Positions 1 through 7,803 of a DNA stretch of 64,000 nucleotides are shown here, in pieces. The stretch comes from an uncultured Winogradskyella sp. (GTDB lineage: Bacteria; Bacteroidota; Bacteroidia; Flavobacteriales; Flavobacteriaceae): the NCBI RefSeq assembly GCF_947495255.1, contig NZ_CANLYI010000008.1, positions 62,001 through 126,000 of the forward strand, written 5' to 3'. A program made the translations under genes and the position numbers. The notes under the pieces were generated by a model. That model was not told the origin of the DNA. It saw only the letters and a list, made by a program, of their open reading frames with translations, and did not search any database. Numbering within the stretch: the stretch's first letter is position 1; each line of letters starts with the position of its first letter.

Positions 1-189
1 ATCATCAATAGTTACATCACGACCGTAAAGCACCATTTGATTAAACCCTTTTTCGGCTTCATCTAGCACATTATTTTCAATATAATCAGAAACCTTATCA
101 ATATAATAAGCCTCTTCACCCATTAAAAAATAAATAGGTTTAAGGTCTCCCTTTTTTATGGCTGCTACTAATTGTTTTACTTCGTCCAA
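1..189 (-). CDS. holA: DNA polymerase III subunit delta, N-terminal fragment (cut by window edge)
   Basis: The reading frame is open from a TTG at 187-189 to the window edge and gives 63 residues. They include KPIYFLMGEEAYYIDKVSDY and FNQMVLYGRDVTIDD, which I recognise as the start of flavobacterial HolA, the clamp-loader delta subunit that opens the sliding clamp. TTG is the only plausible start, because an in-frame TAA lies at 208-210 and no ATG occurs between. The rest of the gene lies to the left of the window. It is divergent from the nuclease-like gene at 330, so the 140-bp gap must carry promoters for both. Confidence 0.85.
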   Translation of the reverse strand, partial: MDEVKQLVAAIKKGDLKPIYFLMGEEAYYIDKVSDYIENNVLDEAEKGFNQMVLYGRDVTIDD

Positions 190-278
190 AAGCTTAAAAT
201 TCCGAGTTTATAATTCAAAAATACCTATGCTTAAAATTTAGCTTCAAACTAAATAATAAGGATTTTAGGAATTGAAAA

Positions 279-309
279 TTGTGATTTGCGGTTTTCTACT
301 TTAACTTTG
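279..309 (+). promoter_or_regulatory. Candidate Bacteroidota-type promoter
   Basis: TAACTTTG at 302-309 matches the Bacteroidota -7 consensus TAnnTTTG. A TTG at 279-281 lies 20 bases upstream, an acceptable -33 spacing. It would drive the HsdR-N-like gene with a short leader of about 14 nt. Inferred from consensus only. Confidence 0.45.
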
Positions 310-329
310 AAAAAAATTAAGGCCTTAAC

Positions 330-782
330 GTGTTTCAAGAACTCAACTTTCCAAAGTTTGAATACCGTTTCAAAAGTACAGAAAATAAAGTTTCTATTTT
401 TGATGTCATTCGGAAAAAATTCATCATTCTTCAACCCGAAGAATGGGTAAGGCAGCATTGCGTTCATTATCTAATAAATGATAAAAACTACCCTATATCA
501 TTGATTAATGTCGAAAAAGAACTGACTATAAACGGCTTAAAGAAACGCTATGATATTGTGATTTTTAATTCTGACGGCAGTATTTTTTTAATTGTAGAAT
601 GTAAATCGCATAGTATAAAAATAGACCAAACTACTTTTGACCAAATTGCACGTTACAACCTAGTTTTAAATGCCACCTATTTAATGGTTACTAATGGTTT
701 AAATCATTATTATTGTGAAATGGATATGGAAAGTGAACGTTATTCTTTTTTAAAAACAATACCAGATTATAAACCTAATTAA
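330..782 (+). CDS. HsdR N-terminal-like PD-(D/E)XK protein
   Basis: A 150-residue protein consisting only of the domain found at the N-terminus of type I restriction HsdR subunits (HSDR_N_2-like). The PD-(D/E)XK core is visible: an acidic residue near 62-64, D75 in RYDIVIF, then E90-C-K92 in IVECKS, followed by Q105. There is no helicase or translocase part, and no hsdM or hsdS nearby. The start is GTG at 330, since an in-frame stop at 318-320 leaves no upstream alternative. It ends directly against the glycosyltransferase start. The position beside holA is a familiar flavobacterial arrangement, suggesting a housekeeping DNA role rather than restriction. The substrate is unknown. Confidence 0.8.
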   Translation: MFQELNFPKFEYRFKSTENKVSIFDVIRKKFIILQPEEWVRQHCVHYLINDKNYPISLINVEKELTINGLKKRYDIVIFNSDGSIFLIVECKSHSIKIDQTTFDQIARYNLVLNATYLMVTNGLNHYYCEMDMESERYSFLKTIPDYKPN

Positions 783-1775
783 ATGCTTCAAACCAAAGAT
801 TTTGCTGTTGTTATTTTAAACTGGAATGGAAAAGCTCTGCTTCAGCAATTTTTACCTTCTGTTTTAAAATATTCTGATGATGCTGTGATTTATGTGGCTG
901 ATAATGCCTCTACTGATTATTCTGTTGCTTTTATATCTGAAACATTTCCGACGGTAAAAATCATTAATAATAATGAAAATGGAGGTTATGCTAAAGGATA
1001 TAATGATGCCCTTAAACACGTTGAAGAACCACTAATCTGCTTGGTGAATAATGATATAGAAGTCACGGAGAATTGGTTACAACCTATAATTGCAGAGTTC
1101 AATACTGAAGACACTACAGCAATCATTCAACCAAAAATATTAGATTTTAAAGATAAAACGCATTTTGAATATGCTGGTGCAGCTGGAGGATTTATAGATA
1201 AATATGGTTATCCTTATTGCAGAGGACGCATATTTGATACTATAGAAGAAGACAAAGGTCAATACAATGATACCAAAGCTATTTTCTGGGCTTCTGGTGC
1301 TTGTTTTTTTATTAAAAACTCAGTTTATAAGGAATTAGAAGGTTTTGATGAATCTTATTTTGCGCACATGGAGGAAATTGATTTGTGCTGGCGCGCTTTT
1401 AATAATAATTATAATACCAAGTATATAGGGACTTCTACCGTTTATCATGTTGGTGGTGCAACTTTAAGCAACACAAATCCTAGAAAAACGTATCTCAATT
1501 TTAGAAATAGCCTGTTTACACTTTTAAAGAATACAGATTCTAATCTGCTTTATAAAATATGGGTTAGAATGGTACTTGATGGTGTTGCAGGAGTTCGGTT
1601 TTTGTTTCAACTTAAACCTGCTTTTTTAGTTGCAATTCTTAAAGCTCACTTTTCTTTTTATGTAAATCTACCAAGACTTTTAAAACAGCGCAAACAGTTA
1701 CCTAAACGTCCTGGTTATTACGAATCGAGCTCTATTGTTTGGTCTTATTTTATAAAGAAAAGAACAACATTTTAA
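783..1775 (+). CDS. Family 2 glycosyltransferase (rhamnosyltransferase-like)
   Basis: A 330-residue GT-A fold glycosyltransferase. FAVVILNWNG at residues 7-16 opens the nucleotide-binding fold, VADNASTD follows at 38-45, and N89-N90-D91 is the DxD-equivalent metal and sugar-nucleotide motif. GFDESYFAHMEEIDLCWR further on is the acceptor-side motif typical of WcaE/rhamnosyltransferase-like proteins. The C-terminal 80 residues are basic and partly hydrophobic, consistent with peripheral membrane association. The ATG immediately follows the stop of the upstream gene, so the two are probably cotranscribed. Donor and acceptor cannot be read from the sequence; a cell-surface glycan role is inferred. 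Confidence 0.88.
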   Translation: MLQTKDFAVVILNWNGKALLQQFLPSVLKYSDDAVIYVADNASTDYSVAFISETFPTVKIINNNENGGYAKGYNDALKHVEEPLICLVNNDIEVTENWLQPIIAEFNTEDTTAIIQPKILDFKDKTHFEYAGAAGGFIDKYGYPYCRGRIFDTIEEDKGQYNDTKAIFWASGACFFIKNSVYKELEGFDESYFAHMEEIDLCWRAFNNNYNTKYIGTSTVYHVGGATLSNTNPRKTYLNFRNSLFTLLKNTDSNLLYKIWVRMVLDGVAGVRFLFQLKPAFLVAILKAHFSFYVNLPRLLKQRKQLPKRPGYYESSSIVWSYFIKKRTTF

Positions 1776-1834
1776 TTGTTTATAAAACTGTTAAAGTTTT
1801 TGTTAATCCATGTACCATCGACTCTTCTTTTGCA

Positions 1835-1842
1835 TAATTTTG
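1835..1842 (+). promoter_or_regulatory. Candidate -7 promoter element of the OmpA-family gene
   Basis: TAATTTTG matches TAnnTTTG exactly and lies 38 bases before the OmpA-family ATG. No convincing -33 TTG is present at the usual spacing, so only the -7 box is claimed. Confidence 0.4.
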
Positions 1843-1879
1843 TTATGTTAAAACTAAAATTTTAAACTATAATTAAATT

Positions 1880-2737
1880 ATGAAAAAATTAATGTTATTA
1901 AGTGCATGTACAATGTTGTTTTTGGCGTCTTGTGTGTCGAAAAAAGAGCACCTTGCATTACAAGAAAAATATCAAGAAACTCAAGATTTATTAAATACTG
2001 CAACTGTTAAATTAAATAGTTGTCTATCTGATGTTGCTGCAGCAAACGCGCGAGTAGAAACGATGAAAGATCAGTTATCTGATTTACGTAAATCGAATCA
2101 AGATTTAATTGATACCAAAGGAAACTTAACAACTTTAACTCAAAAAGGTGCTGAGAATCTTGAAAAATCATTAGAAAGTTTAAAAGAACGTGATTTAAAA
2201 ATCACAAGATTACAAGATGCTTTAACTAAAAAAGATAGTGTAACACTTGCTGTTGTGACTAGTCTTAAAAAAGCAGTTGGTATAAGTGATCCAGATATTG
2301 AAATTAACGTAGAAAAAGGAGTTGTATTTATTTCTATTGCAGATAAATTATTATTTCAAAGTGGAAGCTATAACGTAACTACAAGAGCTAATGAAATTTT
2401 AGGAAAAGTAGCGAAGGTTATTAATAGCAAACCAGATTTTGAAGCTATGGTAGAATCTCATACTGACAATGTACCTTATAACAAACCACCATTAATTGAC
2501 AACTGGGATTTAAGTGTTAAACGTGCTACTTCAGTAGTAAGAGTTTTAGAGAGCTTAGGAGTTAATTCTCAACAATTAATTGCTTCTGGTCGTAGTTCTT
2601 ACGTACCGTTAGTAGAAAATGACACTGCTGAGAATAGAGCAAAAAACAGACGCACACGTATTGTTGTATTACCAAAAATTGACCAGTTCTACGAAATGGT
2701 TGAGTCTGAAATGAAAAACTTATCTGAAGGAAAGTAA
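1880..2737 (+). CDS. OmpA-family peptidoglycan-binding lipoprotein
   Basis: A 285-residue lipoprotein. The signal peptide ends in LASC with the lipidated cysteine at about residue 18. Residues 20-130 are a polar, heptad-rich segment predicted to form a coiled coil. The C-terminal domain (about 140-275) is OmpA-like: LLFQSGSYNVTTRANEIL, then ESHTDNVPY, then NRRTRIVVLPK, the segment that holds meso-diaminopimelate in this family. It probably tethers the outer membrane to peptidoglycan. It has its own candidate promoter and a strong terminator, so it is likely transcribed alone as well as from upstream. Confidence 0.9.
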   Translation: MKKLMLLSACTMLFLASCVSKKEHLALQEKYQETQDLLNTATVKLNSCLSDVAAANARVETMKDQLSDLRKSNQDLIDTKGNLTTLTQKGAENLEKSLESLKERDLKITRLQDALTKKDSVTLAVVTSLKKAVGISDPDIEINVEKGVVFISIADKLLFQSGSYNVTTRANEILGKVAKVINSKPDFEAMVESHTDNVPYNKPPLIDNWDLSVKRATSVVRVLESLGVNSQQLIASGRSSYVPLVENDTAENRAKNRRTRIVVLPKIDQFYEMVESEMKNLSEGK

Positions 2738-2760
2738 TCCAATCAGATTTTTAGAATAAG

Positions 2761-2791
2761 AAAAACCCAATGCAATTGCATTGGGTTTTTT
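2761..2791. terminator. Bidirectional intrinsic terminator (perfect palindrome)
   Basis: AAAAACCCAATGCAA at 2761-2775 and its exact reverse complement at 2776-2790 form a 15-bp perfect stem with T runs on both strands. It lies between the convergent OmpA-family gene and menE and can end transcription of both. Confidence 0.85.
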
Positions 2792-2905
2792 ATTTACTCA
2801 AAAATTAATTACTTCACATTATCATAAGATTTTACTAGTCTTATAAACTCAGATCTAAAGCCGTCTTTATTTAGAAACCTCTACCTTAGTAAAACTTATA
2901 ATGAG

Positions 2906-3991
2906 TTAACGCTCTATAACCGACTTAATCGTTTTTTTACGTTGAATTTTACCATTAACGGTTTCTAAGAAACGATCTATAAAATAAATTTCTTTTGGTA
3001 CTTCATATTTCGTTAAGTCCTTAAGAATTTTAATTCTACTTGCTATGCTCTCTTTAGAATCGCGAGGATTTTCTACAATTAGAATCAATTTTTCACCTAA
3101 TTCTGCATCATCTTCACCTGCTACAATAAAACGCTCATCAATTACAGGTTGAAGTTTTTCTTCAATTTGCTCAGGAAATAACTTAACACCTCCAGAATTA
3201 ATTACATTATCAAAACGCCCCAAAAGTTTAAAGCTTGTTTCAGATTTTAAATCCACTATATCATTAGTAACTAAAGTCTCGTTAACTAATTTTGGTGCGT
3301 GAATTACTAAACAATGTCTATCATCTTGCTCAAAATTAATATTTTCTAAAGCATTAAAAAAATGCTCTTTTTTACCAGATTTAGACTCTAAAGACCTTAC
3401 AGCAACGTGTGTTACTGTTTCTGTCATTCCGTAGGTTTCATAAAACCTAGGCTCACAGTTTTTAATTTTCTCAATTAATGGCTTTGTTACCTTAGAACCA
3501 CCAACGATAATAGTTTTAATATTCTCAATATGATTTATAGTGTGCTTTAATTGCAACGGAATCATTGCACAGAAATCGTAAGGCACTTCATAATCGAAAA
3601 TAGGATGTCCTGATGGCTCTACAAAATCTATTTCTAATCCTAACACCAAAGCACGTACAAACATCATTTTACCAGCAATGAAATGACTTGGCAAGCAATG
3701 TAAAGCTTTATCTCCTGGTTCTAACCCAAAAAAGTTACCTGTAGCTATGGCAGAGTTTACCATGGCTTGTTTTTTAAGTTTAATTTCTTTTGGGTAACCT
3801 GTAGAGCCAGACGTGTTAACAATTAAAAAGTCTTTATTATTTAACCAATCTATTAGAAAATTTCCAGTTATTCTTTCGTAAGGTTTACCTTCTTTTATAA
3901 GACTGTAGGCGACTTCTTTTAGGTCTTCATGATTAAAATGAAGTCCATTAAACTTAAAACGATTATGTACTTTTTCGTATGTTGGTGTCAT
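2906..3991 (-). CDS. menE: o-Succinylbenzoate--CoA ligase
   Basis: A 361-residue member of the adenylate-forming (ANL) superfamily that activates o-succinylbenzoate with ATP and CoA in menaquinone synthesis. The P-loop NTSGSTGYPKEIKLKK starts at residue 59. YETYGMTETVTH is the A5 motif, GRFDNVINSGGVKLFP is the hinge and A8 region, and NGKIQRKK carries the C-terminal catalytic lysine. It is shorter than the roughly 450-residue proteobacterial enzyme, as is usual in Flavobacteriia. It is last in the tight menC-CPBP-menE string, with 6 bases separating it from the protease gene, which supports the specific MenE call over a generic CoA ligase. Confidence 0.9.
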   Translation of the reverse strand: MTPTYEKVHNRFKFNGLHFNHEDLKEVAYSLIKEGKPYERITGNFLIDWLNNKDFLIVNTSGSTGYPKEIKLKKQAMVNSAIATGNFFGLEPGDKALHCLPSHFIAGKMMFVRALVLGLEIDFVEPSGHPIFDYEVPYDFCAMIPLQLKHTINHIENIKTIIVGGSKVTKPLIEKIKNCEPRFYETYGMTETVTHVAVRSLESKSGKKEHFFNALENINFEQDDRHCLVIHAPKLVNETLVTNDIVDLKSETSFKLLGRFDNVINSGGVKLFPEQIEEKLQPVIDERFIVAGEDDAELGEKLILIVENPRDSKESIASRIKILKDLTKYEVPKEIYFIDRFLETVNGKIQRKKTIKSVIER

Positions 3992-3997
3992 AATTTC

Positions 3998-4957
3998 TTA
4001 TTCAATTATTTTATAATCTTCTTTTGGAGGCTCAGTAACTTTTCCGAATAATTTATCTTTCCAATTGGTCCATCCATACATTTTAGAAAGGATGAATAAC
4101 AAGATAGGAAAAATAACAAACACGGGAACAACAATATCTACTAATGCAGCTTCTGTTGGATCTGACGTATCTTTTAAAATGGAATACGTTTGAAATGCTG
4201 TCCAATCTGCTGTAACCAATAAAGCTGTAAACAAATTATTAGCTGCATGAAAGCCAAGTGCTAACTCCATGCCTTCATCCATTAAGGTGATAATACCTAG
4301 AAAAAAACCTGTTCCGATATAATATATCATTATAACATAGCCCAATTTTTCAACTTCAGGGTTTGCAATATGTAACATTCCGAAAACGACTGATGTTACA
4401 ATTAAAGGAAACCATTTTGTTTTAGTTAACACTCCTAAACCTTGCATTAAATACCCTCTAAATAAATACTCTTCGCAACTTGTTTGAAGCGGCACTAAAG
4501 CAATTGCAATTACACTTAAAATCAAGAAATTCTTTAATTCAAAATTCCAAACATAGTTCTCTGGTGACATAAAATAATCCACCAAAACTAATCCTGAAGA
4601 TAAAATTCCCCAAGCAAAAAATATAACCCAAAAACGTTTCCAATCTATCTTCTTTCTTGCTGTAGTTAATTGAGTTATGGTCATTTTGTGCAACCATTTG
4701 TTTACCGCAAATATTCCGACTAAACCAACTGCAAATGACAATAGCATTAGTGCTAAATTAAGATTAGATTCTAAAACACCCATCATAGTACTCTCGTCTA
4801 ATTCAAATAAATTAAGGCCTTGGTTATTGGCTTCAACAATAGCAGCAACCGTAAACGGTATTTGACCTGCCACTACAAAAATGATAATAATGATTGTTCC
4901 TACGAGATATCTCCATCCTTCATGTAATCCTTTGTAGGCTTGTTGTATGTAATTCAT
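3998..4957 (-). CDS. CPBP-family intramembrane glutamic/metalloprotease
   Basis: A 319-residue multi-span membrane protein with the CPBP (Abi/Rce1-like) motifs: E162-E163 in CEEYLFRGYL, H196 in FGMLHIANPE, and H237 with N240 in GFHAANNLF. These are the catalytic glutamate and histidine positions of the family. About eight hydrophobic segments are visible, and the C-terminal tail is short and acidic. It sits between menC (2-base gap) and menE (6-base gap), so it is clearly cotranscribed with menaquinone genes. Rce1 relatives act on prenylated proteins, and bacterial members have varied roles. A link to quinone or membrane homeostasis is only an inference from context. Confidence 0.88.
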   Translation of the reverse strand: MNYIQQAYKGLHEGWRYLVGTIIIIIFVVAGQIPFTVAAIVEANNQGLNLFELDESTMMGVLESNLNLALMLLSFAVGLVGIFAVNKWLHKMTITQLTTARKKIDWKRFWVIFFAWGILSSGLVLVDYFMSPENYVWNFELKNFLILSVIAIALVPLQTSCEEYLFRGYLMQGLGVLTKTKWFPLIVTSVVFGMLHIANPEVEKLGYVIMIYYIGTGFFLGIITLMDEGMELALGFHAANNLFTALLVTADWTAFQTYSILKDTSDPTEAALVDIVVPVFVIFPILLFILSKMYGWTNWKDKLFGKVTEPPKEDYKIIE

Positions 4958-4959
4958 GC

Positions 4960-5994
4960 TTATAAATTAAATTTCCAGGGTTGTTTTAAATTGTATTGCA
5001 AAGTACCATTTTTTACTATTAATGGCGAAGAAAAATTATTGGTATATAAACTTCCAGTTCCTAAACCTTGTGGCATTTTACTATTTAAAGTGTAGGTCCA
5101 TTGAGAAATGGCATTTAAGCCTACATTACTCTCTAAAGCACTTGTAATCCACCAGTTTATATTCAATTTTTCTGCTATATCAATCCACTCTTTACTTCCG
5201 GAAAAACCACCAACTAAACTCGGTTTTAGAATTATATATTGCGGATTTATAGTCTGCAATACATTTTGCTTCTCCTCATTTTTAAATACACCTATCAATT
5301 CTTCATCTAAAGCAATTGGCAAAGGCGTGTCTTCACAAAGTTTTGCCATAACCTCAAACTGCTTAGGTTTTATTGGTTGCTCAATGGAATGTAATTTGTA
5401 TTCTGAAAGTCGTTTTAGTTTCTCTAAAGCTTCATTTGGTAAAAAAGCTCCATTGGCATCTACTCGCAATTCTATGTCGTTAACAGAAAACACTTTTCGT
5501 ATAGATTTTAAAATATTTAATTCCGTTTGAAAATCTATTGCTCCAATCTTTAGTTTTATGCAATCAAAACCAGCTGCAATTTTTTCTTTTATTTGAGTAC
5601 GCATAAAGTCTTCGCTTCCCATCCAAACTAAGCCGTTTATTGGAATTGAATCTTGGCCTGTTGAAAAATCTGATGGAAATAATTCAAACTGATCTGTACT
5701 TTCTAAAGACTTAAAAGCGGTTTCTACCCCAAATTGAATACTCGGAAACTCTATAAGATCACTTAAAAGCTCATCTAATCCTAAATTAATGTTATCACAA
5801 GTCCATTTAAGTTTAGCTTCATAATCTGGTCTATCATCAATAGACAAACCTCTTAAAATACCACACTCTCCTACTCCAGTTTTACCGTTTTGTTCTATAA
5901 CAATAAACCAAGTTTCTTTGGTCGTCATTACACCTCTCGATGTTCCGCTTGGTCGTTTAAACTCTAAATTATATTTGTGATAGGTTGCTTTCAT
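4960..5994 (-). CDS. menC: o-Succinylbenzoate synthase
   Basis: An enolase-superfamily enzyme that dehydrates SHCHC to o-succinylbenzoate. The catalytic lysines are in CIKLKIGAIDF and in IILKPSLVGG, and the metal ligands are in RVDANGAF, SIEQPIKP and ALDEELIG (D, E and D), all in the expected order. I chose the ATG at 5992-5994 (MKATYHKYNLEFKRPSG) over a TTG four codons upstream at 6006, because the protein then starts like its relatives; this makes it 344 residues. It is the first gene of the menC-CPBP-menE string. Confidence 0.9.
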   Translation of the reverse strand: MKATYHKYNLEFKRPSGTSRGVMTTKETWFIVIEQNGKTGVGECGILRGLSIDDRPDYEAKLKWTCDNINLGLDELLSDLIEFPSIQFGVETAFKSLESTDQFELFPSDFSTGQDSIPINGLVWMGSEDFMRTQIKEKIAAGFDCIKLKIGAIDFQTELNILKSIRKVFSVNDIELRVDANGAFLPNEALEKLKRLSEYKLHSIEQPIKPKQFEVMAKLCEDTPLPIALDEELIGVFKNEEKQNVLQTINPQYIILKPSLVGGFSGSKEWIDIAEKLNINWWITSALESNVGLNAISQWTYTLNSKMPQGLGTGSLYTNNFSSPLIVKNGTLQYNLKQPWKFNL

Positions 5995-6092
5995 ATGAAC
6001 AACCAAAAATAGGTAATAAATGGATTTATATTACTATCATAATCAAATTTTGAATACTAAAAGCAACATAAATTATTAAAATAAAATTGTCT

Positions 6093-7754
6093 CTAGTTAC
6101 CAAACACCTTTTCTTTTTTCAATTTTTCAACCCAATGTTTATAACCCAACTCATTTAAATGAGTCCCATCTGTGGTAAGATTATCTTTTAATAATCCTTT
6201 TTCGTTAGCAAATACGTCAAATAGATTGATGATTTTGTAATTCCCATCACTCTCATGATTCTTAATTATGGAATTCACTTTATTAATATTGTCTGCCATG
6301 AAATCTTTTGAAGTTGGCAATATAGTTTGCAAATAAATTTTTGTTTCAGGCGATTTTTTTTGAATGATTTCTGTTATTTTAATAATATTATGCGCCACAT
6401 ATTCAGCAGATGGAATTTCTTCTTCATAATGCAAGTTGAATAAATCGTTAATACCAACTAGCAACAATATCTTTTTAGGTTTATAGTAGATAATTTCATC
6501 CAAACGTTTTAAAAGACCATCAGTAACATCGCCTGCAATTCCTCTATTTTTTACGTTTTTTAAATTTAATTTTTTGCCCCAATTTTCGCCTTGTTCTGTA
6601 ATGCTGTTACCAACAAATACTATATCTCCAAAATTTAGTGGTGCTTTTTTAAATTGAGCTATACGTTGTTTATAATGTACTTTTGTCCAAAGCCCATGAT
6701 ACTTAATTTGGGTTGAATCACTTGGATACAAGCTATCAATATGACTTTCCTTTAAATAGGAAGTCTTAAAAGGCACTAACATGCTTTGCTGTGGTAATAA
6801 TTCTATAAAATTGCCCTTTTCATTTTTTACCCAAACAGAAATAGTTTTCGATGGATTGAAGACCTTATTCTTAGAATACTCTAAGTTTTTAATAGCATTT
6901 AAATAATCAGCAACCTCAATAGTTTGGGCATACCAAATTTCTTTTTGATTCCCTAGAATATTGCAAAGCGAATCTGCTAATTCCCAATTATTATGAAACT
7001 CGTAACTATGACCCCAAATATTTAACAACTGCATTTCATTAGATTTACTATACCTAAAATAAGAAGCATAATTAGATGCTTCTAAAATATGACAGGTTGG
7101 ATTTAGTGTTAGAAAATTAGAGCTTGGTAATTCAAAATTATGAGTTGAAGCGGTTGTTCTGGCGTATTTCACATTCAACTGTTTTAAAATTTCTAAGGTT
7201 TTATCGTCATATGCTCCAAATGGATATGCTAATCCTTCTACAAGCTCATGGTTATCTCCTTTTAATTGATTTAATGACTTTAAATCTGAAGCGACTTCCT
7301 CTAAAATAATAGAATCCTTTTGATTGTTTAATCCTGTGTGATGTGCTCCATGTCCAGAAATTTCATGACCGTTATAGAGACTCGCGATTTCAGATTCTGA
7401 AACAAACGTAACGTTAGTATTTAACTCTGAACTCAACCATTCTGCTTTTTGTCCTAAACGTGCTGAGTTTAAATGAAAAGTCCCAAAAATGTTAGCGTCA
7501 TTAAGCTTCTCAACCAACAAACGGTCATATTCTGGACCATCATCAAAGCTCATTACTAAACACTTTAATTTTCCATTAGGAAAAGCAAATTGACTTGAAT
7601 TAATAATAGCATTATATTGTTTTTCTTTTGGATCTAAACTTGTATTTTCTGAATCATTGAAATTACAAGAGACCAAGAATATCGCAAATAGAAAACCATA
7701 ACTAATCAACTTAAAACGTAAATAGTTTATTGTATTTGTCCTTTTTTCTATCAT
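6093..7754 (-). CDS. Lipoprotein fusing a polysaccharide deacetylase and an SGNH/GDSL esterase
   Basis: A 553-residue two-domain lipoprotein. The signal peptide ends in LVSC with Cys30. Residues 62-285 are a NodB/CE4 deacetylase: metal-site aspartates in MSFDDGPEYD (D71, D72), histidines in SGHGAHHTG (H135, H138/H139), and LAYPFGAYD. Residues 376-553 are an SGNH hydrolase: GNSITEQG with the nucleophile S384, GIAGDVT as block II, GINDL with N436 as block III, and DGTHLN with D529 and H532 as block V. Both active sites look intact. It probably removes N- or O-acetyl groups from a cell-surface or environmental glycan outside the inner membrane. It lies within the men block but has no obvious link to quinone synthesis. 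The substrate is unknown. Confidence 0.88.
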   Translation of the reverse strand: MIEKRTNTINYLRFKLISYGFLFAIFLVSCNFNDSENTSLDPKEKQYNAIINSSQFAFPNGKLKCLVMSFDDGPEYDRLLVEKLNDANIFGTFHLNSARLGQKAEWLSSELNTNVTFVSESEIASLYNGHEISGHGAHHTGLNNQKDSIILEEVASDLKSLNQLKGDNHELVEGLAYPFGAYDDKTLEILKQLNVKYARTTASTHNFELPSSNFLTLNPTCHILEASNYASYFRYSKSNEMQLLNIWGHSYEFHNNWELADSLCNILGNQKEIWYAQTIEVADYLNAIKNLEYSKNKVFNPSKTISVWVKNEKGNFIELLPQQSMLVPFKTSYLKESHIDSLYPSDSTQIKYHGLWTKVHYKQRIAQFKKAPLNFGDIVFVGNSITEQGENWGKKLNLKNVKNRGIAGDVTDGLLKRLDEIIYYKPKKILLLVGINDLFNLHYEEEIPSAEYVAHNIIKITEIIQKKSPETKIYLQTILPTSKDFMADNINKVNSIIKNHESDGNYKIINLFDVFANEKGLLKDNLTTDGTHLNELGYKHWVEKLKKEKVFGN

Positions 7755-7803
7755 TAATTGAAATGAATTTAATCGATATAATACTTATACAGCGAGATGC
7801 TTT

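Noticed and set aside
330..782. Type I restriction-modification system
   Set aside because: Only the HsdR N-terminal nuclease domain is present; no hsdM, hsdS or motor domain lies nearby.
5108..5530. Plus-strand open frame of 140 codons
   Set aside because: Lies wholly inside menC on the other strand, and its product shows no family features.
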